This document shows, piece after piece, positions 30,564-38,649 of a DNA stretch of 38,995 bases. The notes under the pieces are model-generated. The model did not search any database. It was not told the DNA's origin and was given only the letters and a program-made list of their open reading frames with translations. Location of the stretch: the NCBI GenBank assembly GCA_900752345.1, contig CAADVA010000167.1, positions 1 through 38,995 on the forward strand, in the 5' to 3' direction. Position 1 is the stretch's first letter. Each line of letters opens with the position of its first letter. This DNA is from an uncultured Collinsella sp. Lineage in GTDB: Bacteria > Actinomycetota > Coriobacteriia > Coriobacteriales > Coriobacteriaceae. Both the position numbers and the translations under genes were made by a program.

Positions 30564-33500
30564 ATGGAGAACAACGCTAATAACTGCGATCTTCTCAATA
30601 AGGGCTTTGACCTTTTGCTCGAGGCCCTTGATCCTTATGTGATGCGCGAGCTTACCCAGGCATACGGCAATGATTTTTGGCAGGTCGGTGTGCTCAACAA
30701 GCTCTACGACGACCAAAAGCGCAACCTGCCAGCATCGGGTGACTATGCCACTCTTGCTGACTCGCTCGATATTGCCCTGTGCTTGCTGCTCATTGACATC
30801 AACTGGCGCGATGTGTTTCGCCTTAGGTTGCCTCAGGATTGCAAGAACTACGTCATGGAGCTCAAGGGCGTTCGCAACAAGGTTGCGCATCGCGGTATGG
30901 GAGGTATCTCGGACAGCGACGCATGGCGTGCGCTCGATACCATGAGTCGTTTGGCTGAGCAGATTGATCAGGATACCACGGCGCAACTCAACGCAATGCT
31001 TCGCGAGGTTCGTTATGGCAGCGCCGACGGCTCGACGGCAGTGACAACAAATGTTGATGCTGGCGTGGACGCCCCGGCACCTCGCAGGAAATCACTCGAG
31101 CAAACCAAGGCCGTTCGTGGCCTGCCTAGTTGGCGCGATGTCATGGAACCCCATATGGATGTTGCTGAGGGGCGCTATAGGAATGCCGAGTTTGCTGCCG
31201 ACCTTGCCCAGGTGGCGCGCGGCAAGGGCGAGTTGGAGTACCGCGACCCGGTCGAATTTTTCAATCGAACGTATGTGACCGAGGGCATGAAGGGGCTGCT
31301 CGTGCAGTCGTTGCGCCGCGTGGCTGGTCTCGACGGCGAGCCCGTCATCCAGCTCAAGACGGCCTTCGGCGGCGGCAAGACGCACAGCATGCTCGCTCTC
31401 TACCACATGATGCGTAGCCGTTCGCGTTTGGGGCAAATCGCTAATATCGCTTCCGTGCTCGAGGAGGCGGGCGTTGCCGAAGTCCCTGAGGTGCATGTTG
31501 CTGTGCTCGTGGGCACCTCTATCAATCCGGCAAAAGCTATGCGTCCGGCTACCATGCCTGGCATCATGGTCAACACGCTTTGGGGTCATATGGCATACCA
31601 GCTTGCAGAATCCGCTGGCAGGCCCGAGCTCTATGACTATGTGAAAGATGCTGATAAGAAGGGCGTCTCGCCGGGATCCGCTGCTCTGACTGAATTATTC
31701 GACGATTGCGGCTGCTGCCTTGTCCTTATGGACGAGCTCGTTGCCTATGCCAAGAAGATTTATGGCGTCGACGGACTTAACGCCGGCAGCTTCGACAACT
31801 TCATCACCTTTATTCAGGAGCTCACTGAAGCGGCACGCGCTTCGAAGCGCAGCCTGGTCGTAGCCTCTATTCCCGAATCTGACAACGAGATTGGCGGCGA
31901 GGCGGGCCAGCGAGCTTTGGAGCAGATTGAGCATACCTTTGGGCGCATGGAGGCTATTTGGAAGCCCGTGGCGGCAAACGAAGGGTTCGAGGTTGTGCGC
32001 CGCAGGCTTTTCCTTGATTGCAAGGATGATGCCGCTCGCGATGAGGTGTGCGCGACATTTAGCAAGATGTACAACGAAAATACTGCGGACTTCCCGGTGG
32101 AGTCACGCGAGCTTGAATACCGCGATCGCATGGTTTCCTGCTATCCGATTCACCCTGAAGTGTTCGACCGTCTCTACGAGGACTGGGCAACGCTCGAAAA
32201 GTTTCAACGTACCCGTGGCGTGTTGCGCTTAATGGCGTCGGTTATCCACGAGCTGTGGATGAACCAGGATCCTTCGCCGATGATTATGCCGGGGTCGTTC
32301 CCCCTCGATGTGCCCGGCGTGCGCGATGAGCTCACGCGCTATCTTGATGACAACTGGAATGCAGTCGTTGATTCCGAGATCGACGGCAAGCAGTCCGTTC
32401 CGTATCGCAATGACGGCAACAACACTCGTTACGGCAATCTTTTGGCTTCGCGTCGCGTCGCACGTACCATCATGCTCGGCAGTGCTCCCGACGTGGGCGG
32501 TCAATCCGTCCGCGGTATCGAGCGCGCGCATATTCGCTTGGGCACGGTTCAGCCTGGCGAGAACATCTCTGTATTCAACGATGCCCTGGGCACGCTGCAG
32601 ACATCTTCGTCTTTCCTGTATAGCGACGTCAACGGAAACCGTTTTTGGTACGATACGCGCCCCACGTTGCGCAAGGTTGCCGATGACCGCGCCCAGCAAG
32701 TCAAGGACTCCGAAGCGCTCTATGAAGTCGAGAGTCGCCTAAAGAGGCTGCGCAAGGTTGATCCCTTCTCGGGCATTCATGTATGTCCCGCAAGCTCGCT
32801 TGACGTTCCGGATGATCAGACGCTGCGCCTGGTGGTGCTGACGCCGTCTGCCAATCACCGTGGAAAGACGGCCGATTCCGCGGCACTCACCTTGGCATCG
32901 GAGATACTCTCAAATCGCGGTACGTCTCCGCGTACGTACAAGAATATGATTGTGTTCGCCGCTGCGGACGCATCTTACTATGCACAACTCCTAAGTGAGG
33001 CGAAACAATACCTTGCTTGGGATTCCATCAAGAAAGATCGCGAGTCACTGAACCTCGACGTGGCACAGACGCGCGAGACTGACCAGAGTGTGAGACGTGC
33101 CGACGAATCGCTCGAGCTAAAGATCCAGGAGGCCTATAGCTGGCTTATTTATCCGCGTGTTGACCTTTTCAGCGACTCGATGGATATCGTTTGGGAAGCA
33201 GAACACGTTGAGGGCGGCGGTGAAAATATCGTTGCCAAGATGGCGCGCAAGCTTGTTTCCGATGAGGCGGCCATCAAGACCTGGGCACCGGCTCTGCTTA
33301 AGATGGAGCTCGATCGAGTGCTCTGGAAGGACGCGGACCACATCCAGATTAAGCGTCTGTGGGAGTTCCTGTGCTCTTATTGCTATCTTCCCAGGCTGTC
33401 GTGCTATGGCGTGCTCGAGGACGCGATTCAAAGGGGCCTGGGCTCAAAGGAATACTTTGGCCTTGCTGCAGGCTTCTCGGACGATCGCTATATGGAGCTG

Positions 33501-33977
33501 ACGCTTGGTGAGCAGAAGACATTTATCAACGAGAGCGACCTGCTGGTAAAACCGGCTGTAGCAACAAGGCAGATTGAAGAGGAAGAGGCTGCTGCTCGCG
33601 CTGCGGCTGCGGAGGCTGGGCAGGGCTCCGATGGCGGCGGGCATGGAATTGCGTTTGGTCCTACGACGAGCGAAACCGTAACGGATGCGGACGGCAGGAC
33701 CACGGTTGTCGACACGACGCCAGTGGTGGTGCAGCCCGCGAGGCAAAAGACATCCTTCCATATGACGGCAAAGCTCGACAACACTCGCGTCAATCGCAAT
33801 ATCCAGACCATCATGGACGAAGTAGTGAGTCAGTTAAACATGTTGGGCGGTGCCGACGTACAGCTTTCGTTTAGCGTCTCTGCTCATGTCGAAGACGGAA
33901 TCCCCGTGCAAACAGTTCGAGCAATAAGCGAGAACTGCTCCACGTTGGATATCAACGACTATAGGTTTGGGGAGTAA
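30564..33977 (+). CDS. DUF499-type ATPase with N-terminal HEPN (Swt1-like) domain
   Basis: The 1137-residue product starts with an all-helical domain of about 145 residues ending in ELKGVRNKVAHRGMGG. RNKVAH (104-109) is the Rx4H motif of HEPN ribonucleases, and the whole matches the Swt1-type HEPN. A P-loop follows (FGGGKTHS near 268-275) with Walker B LVLMDE near 386-391, the pattern of DUF499 ATPases. The C-terminal 150 residues include an acidic and alanine-rich stretch near 1000-1020. AAGGAG precedes the ATG 18 nt after the methylase. The ATPase may sense or move on DNA, while the HEPN domain could cleave RNA once activated; that division of labour is inference. Confidence 0.87.
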   Translation: MENNANNCDLLNKGFDLLLEALDPYVMRELTQAYGNDFWQVGVLNKLYDDQKRNLPASGDYATLADSLDIALCLLLIDINWRDVFRLRLPQDCKNYVMELKGVRNKVAHRGMGGISDSDAWRALDTMSRLAEQIDQDTTAQLNAMLREVRYGSADGSTAVTTNVDAGVDAPAPRRKSLEQTKAVRGLPSWRDVMEPHMDVAEGRYRNAEFAADLAQVARGKGELEYRDPVEFFNRTYVTEGMKGLLVQSLRRVAGLDGEPVIQLKTAFGGGKTHSMLALYHMMRSRSRLGQIANIASVLEEAGVAEVPEVHVAVLVGTSINPAKAMRPATMPGIMVNTLWGHMAYQLAESAGRPELYDYVKDADKKGVSPGSAALTELFDDCGCCLVLMDELVAYAKKIYGVDGLNAGSFDNFITFIQELTEAARASKRSLVVASIPESDNEIGGEAGQRALEQIEHTFGRMEAIWKPVAANEGFEVVRRRLFLDCKDDAARDEVCATFSKMYNENTADFPVESRELEYRDRMVSCYPIHPEVFDRLYEDWATLEKFQRTRGVLRLMASVIHELWMNQDPSPMIMPGSFPLDVPGVRDELTRYLDDNWNAVVDSEIDGKQSVPYRNDGNNTRYGNLLASRRVARTIMLGSAPDVGGQSVRGIERAHIRLGTVQPGENISVFNDALGTLQTSSSFLYSDVNGNRFWYDTRPTLRKVADDRAQQVKDSEALYEVESRLKRLRKVDPFSGIHVCPASSLDVPDDQTLRLVVLTPSANHRGKTADSAALTLASEILSNRGTSPRTYKNMIVFAAADASYYAQLLSEAKQYLAWDSIKKDRESLNLDVAQTRETDQSVRRADESLELKIQEAYSWLIYPRVDLFSDSMDIVWEAEHVEGGGENIVAKMARKLVSDEAAIKTWAPALLKMELDRVLWKDADHIQIKRLWEFLCSYCYLPRLSCYGVLEDAIQRGLGSKEYFGLAAGFSDDRYMELTLGEQKTFINESDLLVKPAVATRQIEEEEAAARAAAAEAGQGSDGGGHGIAFGPTTSETVTDADGRTTVVDTTPVVVQPARQKTSFHMTAKLDNTRVNRNIQTIMDEVVSQLNMLGGADVQLSFSVSAHVEDGIPVQTVRAISENCSTLDINDYRFGE

Positions 33978-33998
33978 GAGCGCTGGCAGAGAATAAGA

Positions 33999-34035
33999 CT
34001 GCCCCATCATTCCGCTACTCGAAATGATGGGGCAG
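33999..34035. terminator. Hairpin between convergent genes
   Basis: CTGCCCCATCATT (33999-34011) pairs perfectly with AATGATGGGGCAG (34023-34035). It lies 21 nt after the DUF499 stop and 30 nt after the end of the opposing gene. There is no clean U run on the plus strand and a weak TCTTATTCT on the minus strand, so it may serve both genes. Confidence 0.7.
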
Positions 34036-34065
34036 GATGTGGCATGGCTGGCTATTCAACGGGCG

Positions 34066-34548
34066 CTAAATAAAGTGCTCTGCCGCGCAACGGCCGCACG
34101 TCACCATGGCGTCGCCTGCGTTCGTTTGCACCCTCGCAATTCTGCGCGCGGCACTCAGCAGCTCATACTCCCTCTGGCTCCACTGGCGCAGCTCGGCAGC
34201 CTTGACGGCGTCGCGGCACAGGTCCAGAAATACCTCTGCACCCTCGCAGAAGCACTCGCGGGCAAAGGCGCCGGATCCGTCCGCAACGCACGCGCCGTCG
34301 GCAAAGAGCTTCCAGCTGGACGGCTCACGCGAGTCATCTCCGAGCAGCTTGATCTGCAATACGTGCGGGTCACCGGCGGCGCAGAGCTCTTTCTCAAGCA
34401 CCTGCACGGTAAAGCGCATCTGGTGGGAGAGGCTGCTCTTGACCATGGCCGAGGCATAGCCGCTTGGCTCGTCCAGAAGATGTATTTGTTTTGGCTTGGC
34501 TGCCAGGTTGTGGAAGTTGCGCTCACTGCGCTCGGAGAAATTGTCCAT
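34066..34548 (-). CDS. Hypothetical protein, 160 residues
   Basis: The product is not recognised. It is soluble, begins MDNFSERSERNFHNLAAKP, and holds several cysteines (CFCEGAEVFLDLC and CGRCAAEHF near the end), the last of which could be part of a metal site. The ATG at 34548 has AAAGGAG 5 nt upstream; the frame is open to 34761 but without support. It converges on the DUF499 gene and is probably not part of that operon. The opposing 206-codon open frame on the plus strand has no ribosome binding site and unusual composition and was rejected. A structured leader precedes this gene. Confidence 0.65.
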   Translation of the reverse strand: MDNFSERSERNFHNLAAKPKQIHLLDEPSGYASAMVKSSLSHQMRFTVQVLEKELCAAGDPHVLQIKLLGDDSREPSSWKLFADGACVADGSGAFARECFCEGAEVFLDLCRDAVKAAELRQWSQREYELLSAARRIARVQTNAGDAMVTCGRCAAEHFI

Positions 34549-34745
34549 ACGGACTCCTTTCATCGATGTTGGCAGGGCCACCGTGCCTCTTGGCCGGTTG
34601 GCGTCGGGATCGTGGAGCCAACTCTCTACCCCGACTCTGGATAAAACGCGCCCGCTCCTTGCGGACACGATGGAGTCTATCAGCACGCGCGGACAAAAAA
34701 CAAGCGCCGCCTGCGAAATGATGTGCAGACGGCGTTTGATTACGC
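34549..34745 (-). promoter_or_regulatory. Structured leader with terminator-like hairpin before the 160-residue gene
   Basis: On the minus strand AAACGCCGTCTGC pairs with GCAGGCGGCGCTT and is followed by GTTTTTTG, an intrinsic-terminator shape at about 34694-34736. Closer to the gene, GTTGGC can pair with either of two GCCAAC copies, one next to the ribosome binding site, and GGCCA pairs with TGGCC. Mutually exclusive stems suggest a regulated leader. It resembles parts of SAM-type riboswitches only loosely, so no class is assigned. Confidence 0.35.
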
Positions 34746-34766
34746 GGCAATTATTCGGCAAACATC

Positions 34767-34882
34767 CGGAAAAGTGTCGAAATCAGCCGTATGAAAGTAC
34801 GGAAAAGTGTCAAATTCGAGCCGCCCAAATTACGGAAAAGTGTCGAAATGAGCACCCAACAATCACGGAAAAGTGTATCCTA
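34767..34882 (+). repeat. Four direct repeats at exact 33-nt period
   Basis: CGGAAAAGTGT begins at 34767, 34800, 34833 and 34866. The first and third copies extend to CGGAAAAGTGTCGAAAT, and the others vary after base 11. The last copy ends 33 nt before the ATPase ATG at 34915. Spacing of about three helical turns puts all copies on one DNA face, as expected for cooperative protein binding. Confidence 0.88.
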
Positions 34883-34914
34883 GTGCTAAACAGCACGTAA
34901 TAAGGGATACGCTT

Positions 34915-36237
34915 ATGCTACAGAGAAAAGCGAAAGCACAATTTGAATCTTGGCTTGCCTCGTCGCCTAACAAGGCCCTTTTGGTCAAGGGCGCCCGACA
35001 GGTAGGAAAGTCATATCTGGTCAACGCGTTCGCACGTGAATCGTTCGAAAACGTCGTGACGTTCGACCTTATCGCCGACGCGTCCGTGCGCGATTCATTT
35101 TTGGCGGCAAAAAGCGCGGACGACCTTCTTATGCGCATGTCTATCGCTGCGACGCAGCCGATGGTTGCCAACAAAACCGTCGTGGTTATCGACGAGGTGC
35201 AGCGATGCCCCAATGTGGTGACGTTTATCAAATACCTCGTGCAGCGCGGCGACTTTCGGTACATCCTCACCGGATCGCTCCTTGGTGTTGAGCTCGAGGG
35301 CATCGATTCCTTGCCGGTGGGGTATGTCGAGCAGATCCAGATGTACCCGCTCACCTTTGAGGAGTTCTGCTGGGCAAATGGCGTTGGTGCTAGCGCGTTT
35401 GAAATGCTCAGGGGCTGTCTAAAGGATGAGAGGGAGCTTCCAGATTATCTATATGACCGCTTGCTCGATCTGTTTCATCAGTATGTGGTGGTGGGCGGCA
35501 TGCCCGACGCGGTCAATTCCTTCTTGGCGACGCGCAACGTCGACGAGGTTCGGAACATCCATCGCGATCTTCACGCCCTGTATCGCGATGACATCGCAAA
35601 GTACGCTCCGCCCGAGCTACGTTTGGTTATTCGCGATATCTATGATTTGATTCCCAGCGAAGCGGGTTCTAAAAACAAGCGATTCAAGCTGTCATCGATA
35701 AGCGGTGTTAAACGTTTTTCGCAGGTGACGGACCATTTTCTCTGGCTGTCGGAGGCGGGTGTTGCACTTCCCGTGTATAACGTAACCGCGCCTGTGGCAC
35801 CCCTTTTATTGGGGGAGCAGCGAAGTCTTTTTAAGCTGTTTTACTTGGACACCGGAATGCTCATGTCGTCGTATTCCAAAAAGGTTGCCCAAGGCGTTTT
35901 TGATGGCGAGGCAGAAGGCCCCTTTGGCATGAATATGGGGGCGGCGTTTGAGGGCTTCGTTGCCCAAGAGCTCAAAGCTCATGGATTTAGATTGCGCTAC
36001 TTTACATCGAAAAAGGTTGGCGAGCTCGATTTTGTCGAGGAGACGCTCGATGGGGAAGTGCTTGCCATCGAGGTCAAGTCGGGCAAGAGCTTTAGGTCCC
36101 ATGCGGCGCTCGACAACGCGCTCGTGACGAAGGGTTACGGAATCGACCGTGCTCTGGTGCTTGCTGAGTGCAACCTGCACCGCGATGGAGAGGTGTTGTA
36201 TCTGCCCATCTTTATGGCGGGCCTCTTGGAGCCGTAA
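34915..36237 (+). CDS. DUF4143-type AAA ATPase
   Basis: The 440-residue product has Walker A GARQVGKS at residues 26-33 and Walker B VVVIDEVQRCP near 92-102, the usual start of AAA_14/DUF4143 ATPases. The C-terminal DUF4143 part carries GELDFV near 369 and IEVKSG near 385, a PD-(D/E)XK-like pattern. The ATG at 34915 has AAGGGA before it; a GTG at 34873 lies inside the fourth upstream repeat and is unlikely. The family is widespread, often in many copies per genome, and its role is unknown; suggestions include selfish or toxin-like behaviour. The upstream 33-nt-period array is a likely autoregulatory operator. Confidence 0.88.
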   Translation: MLQRKAKAQFESWLASSPNKALLVKGARQVGKSYLVNAFARESFENVVTFDLIADASVRDSFLAAKSADDLLMRMSIAATQPMVANKTVVVIDEVQRCPNVVTFIKYLVQRGDFRYILTGSLLGVELEGIDSLPVGYVEQIQMYPLTFEEFCWANGVGASAFEMLRGCLKDERELPDYLYDRLLDLFHQYVVVGGMPDAVNSFLATRNVDEVRNIHRDLHALYRDDIAKYAPPELRLVIRDIYDLIPSEAGSKNKRFKLSSISGVKRFSQVTDHFLWLSEAGVALPVYNVTAPVAPLLLGEQRSLFKLFYLDTGMLMSSYSKKVAQGVFDGEAEGPFGMNMGAAFEGFVAQELKAHGFRLRYFTSKKVGELDFVEETLDGEVLAIEVKSGKSFRSHAALDNALVTKGYGIDRALVLAECNLHRDGEVLYLPIFMAGLLEP

Positions 36238-36274
36238 CGCGTTGCCGGCTCTTTCAGCCCTCCTTTAACCTTCG

Positions 36275-37093
36275 CTACTCGTCTCCGTCGTTGGGGTCGC
36301 CCTTGAGGGTGTTGATGTCCAGGTACTGGTTGTCGTCCTCTTTTTGCTGCGTTGCCGATTCGGGCGCGGTGGGGCCACGGAACAGCTGGAATCCCTCAAA
36401 CGCGATCACGCCGAGCAGAGCGATGATGATGGCGATAAAGACAACCTTTGCCGCCTGCGAAAACTCAGAAAAGCGCGGCGGTTCTTCTTCGGTGTGGTAA
36501 TCGGCAGCGCGCTCATCGTCGGTGCCGTGGGTATACGACGATGCCGAGGCTGCCTTTACGCTCGCTTGGTTGTAATCGGGAGCGGGCGTGGCGGCAAACG
36601 GGTCGCGAGAATAGCTGCTCGACGTTTGGCCGTAATCCTCGGTTTCGATGCGGCCGGCGCGAGGCTGTTCGCTCGGGCGGTTGGCGTATGCTGCGGTGTT
36701 GTCGTATGCGGAGTCGCGTTCTTCGGCAGCCGCAAACAGGGGGTTTACCGGAATGTCGAGCGCCGGCATGCCGCCCGAAGTCTCGTCCAGATCTGCCGCG
36801 GCCCAGGAATCGAAGGCAAACTGGCGGGTTGCAAAGTCGTCGAGATCCGCAACGGGCGGTTCGGGCGCATTGTGCTGTGCCGCGGCGATAAACGATGCCG
36901 TCTCGGTAGGATCGCCTGTCGAAGGGGTTTTGCCGCCCATGAGTTCATCGGCGGTCCAAGGGCGGTCGCTCATCACGTCGTCGAGGCTCAACGCAAACAG
37001 ATCGTCTTCGCCCTCGTCAAACGCGTTTTTCGCATGCCTGGCGGTAGGCGCGGTGCCTCCGTGGCTGCTGCGCGATGCGTTGCTCGGCCTCAT
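36275..37093 (-). CDS. Single-pass membrane protein of unknown function
   Basis: The 272-residue product has a long, acidic and probably disordered N-terminal region (for example DEGEDDLFALSLDDVM) and one transmembrane helix near residues 215-237 (VVFIAIIIALLGVIAFEG), followed by a short polar tail. With no signal peptide, the large region is likely cytoplasmic. Low complexity in D, A, S and T argues against an enzyme. AAAGGATGGG lies before the ATG. It is 37 nt from the end of the convergent ATPase and is monocistronic. Confidence 0.75.
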   Translation of the reverse strand: MRPSNASRSSHGGTAPTARHAKNAFDEGEDDLFALSLDDVMSDRPWTADELMGGKTPSTGDPTETASFIAAAQHNAPEPPVADLDDFATRQFAFDSWAAADLDETSGGMPALDIPVNPLFAAAEERDSAYDNTAAYANRPSEQPRAGRIETEDYGQTSSSYSRDPFAATPAPDYNQASVKAASASSYTHGTDDERAADYHTEEEPPRFSEFSQAAKVVFIAIIIALLGVIAFEGFQLFRGPTAPESATQQKEDDNQYLDINTLKGDPNDGDE

Positions 37094-37213
37094 CTTGTCC
37101 CATCCTTTCGAACTGTCTAGCCCTTCGATTATATGGAACTTGCCTTGTCATCGATGCCCGGATTCGCGTATTCAAGAACTCGTACTAAGGGGAGGATGGT
37201 TCAGGCGGGTCGT

Positions 37214-37867
37214 TTACTTGTCGTCAGCCTCTGCCTTGGCCTCGTTGAGGTAGCTGTAGAAGCTGTACTTGGAGATGCCAAAGAACTCGCAGGCGCGCTC
37301 GCTCGATTTGGAGATAAGGAATGCGCCGCGGCGGTCGAGGTATCCGATAGCGCGAATGCGCTCGTCCTTGGTCATGAGGGCCGCAGGCTTGCCCACGTAC
37401 TGCTCGCACTCGCGCAGCAGATCCTCGAGCAGGTCGCCGATGTTTTTGGTGATGGGATCGGGCTCGGTGTATCCCTTGTCGCCCGTGCCGGTGAGCGCTT
37501 CGAGCGAACGCTCAAACGCCTTCATGAGCGTGATGTCAAAGTTGATGCCCATAATGCCGACGGGGTTGCCGTCGTCATCGCGAATGAAGATGGTCGACGA
37601 CTTGAGCAGCTTGCCATCGGCGGCCTTGGTGAGATACGGCGCGCGGTCGTGGACCTCGGTGGCATCCTCGTTCATGGACTCGAGCACGATGTGGCTGGGA
37701 CCGTCGCCCAGTTTGCGTCCGCTGACGTGGCCGTTTTCAATCGCCACGATAGAGTGGTCCATGTCCTCGGTCTCCAGATCGTGGACGACGATTTCACAGT
37801 TGGGACCAAATTGGAGCGCCAGACTGTGTGCAAGGCGCTTGTAAAACTCAATCTGTGCGGGGGTCAT
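37214..37867 (-). CDS. YheO-like PAS and HTH transcriptional regulator, second copy
   Basis: The 217-residue product has a YheO-type PAS domain (CEIVVHDLETEDMDHSIVAI; TIFIRDDDGNPVGIMGINFD) and a C-terminal helix-turn-helix (ACEFFGISKYSFYSYLNEA). AGGAAGG precedes the ATG. It diverges from a MocA-like gene across 165 nt and could control it or the membrane protein gene downstream, from which it is separated by 120 nt. The ligand is unknown. It shares its domain plan with the regulator at 16515-17171 but differs in sequence. Confidence 0.87.
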   Translation of the reverse strand: MTPAQIEFYKRLAHSLALQFGPNCEIVVHDLETEDMDHSIVAIENGHVSGRKLGDGPSHIVLESMNEDATEVHDRAPYLTKAADGKLLKSSTIFIRDDDGNPVGIMGINFDITLMKAFERSLEALTGTGDKGYTEPDPITKNIGDLLEDLLRECEQYVGKPAALMTKDERIRAIGYLDRRGAFLISKSSERACEFFGISKYSFYSYLNEAKAEADDK

Positions 37868-38032
37868 GGGTGCCTTCCTAATAATTAGTTTGGGCTCACT
37901 GTGCCATAAACCCCACTTGTTCGCAAATAACGAAAGCGTCGCTGCGTTATAAGACCGCCAACGGCCAGGACACCATCTTTATGCACCCGCTGCGCGAGTT
38001 ATGGGTACGATGGCTTCAGGGGAGGTATCACC

Positions 38033-38623
38033 ATGAAACTTGGTTGCGTCATTATGGCTTCGGGCGAGGGCAAGCGGTTTGGCTCTAACAAGATGCTTGC
38101 CGATATCTGCGGAAAGCCGCTGATTCAGCGGACGATTGAGTCGGTGCCCAGAGGATTTGACGTTGTTGTTACGACGCGCTGGCCCCAAGTTGCCGAGATT
38201 TGCCGTGAGCTGCGCTGCGCGTGCGCGCTGCACGATGGCGCGCTCAGGAGCGAGAGTGTGCGCGCCGGTCTTACCTGGGGAGCCGATCGCGGCTGGAAGG
38301 GCTGCCTCTTTTTGCCGGGCGACCAGCCGCTCGTGAGTTCGGATTCCTTTGAAGCACTCGCCGGTGCTTTTAAGGCCAACGGCGGCGTTGCGCCCGTGCG
38401 TCTTGCCCTAAACGGTGAACCCGCCTCGCCGGTGCTGTTCCCTGCGAGTCTCTTTCCCGACCTTATGGGTCTTAAGGGCAAGGATGGCGGATCGTCGCTG
38501 CTGCGCGGCCGCGCCGATGTCCAGTTGGTCGAGGCACGTGCCTACGAGTTGTGGGATGTCGACACCGCCAAGGGCCAGCGCCGCGTCTCGGAGCACATCG
38601 CCGGCTGCTACGTGCCTCGCTAG
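38033..38623 (+). CDS. MocA-like molybdenum cofactor nucleotidyltransferase
   Basis: The 196-residue product is a MobA-like NTP transferase. The nucleotide-binding loop is MASGEGKRFGSNKML (LAAGxSxRxGxxK pattern), and LPGDQPLVS is the metal-binding aspartate motif. Such enzymes attach CMP or GMP to molybdopterin, here probably CMP as in MocA of selenium-dependent molybdenum hydroxylase systems, since the convergent neighbour is yqeC-like. GGGGAGG precedes the ATG. Its stop lies 26 nt from the stop of that neighbour. Confidence 0.87.
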   Translation: MKLGCVIMASGEGKRFGSNKMLADICGKPLIQRTIESVPRGFDVVVTTRWPQVAEICRELRCACALHDGALRSESVRAGLTWGADRGWKGCLFLPGDQPLVSSDSFEALAGAFKANGGVAPVRLALNGEPASPVLFPASLFPDLMGLKGKDGGSSLLRGRADVQLVEARAYELWDVDTAKGQRRVSEHIAGCYVPR

Positions 38624-38649
38624 CAGAAAGGGCGTCAGGGTAGCGCCGG

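Noticed and set aside
24214..33977. Complete DISARM system
   Set aside because: drmA, drmB and drmC homologues are not present; only the helicase and methylase parts are comparable.
34024..34644. 206-codon open frame on the plus strand
   Set aside because: It starts inside a hairpin, lacks a ribosome binding site and opposes the better supported 160-residue gene.
34767..34882. CRISPR-like spacing of four repeats
   Set aside because: Conserved repeat is only 11-17 nt, there are four copies, no cas genes are near, and the array abuts an ATPase start codon; an operator is more likely.
36344..37120. 258-codon open frame on the plus strand
   Set aside because: Arginine- and glycine-rich antisense of the membrane protein gene, without a credible start.
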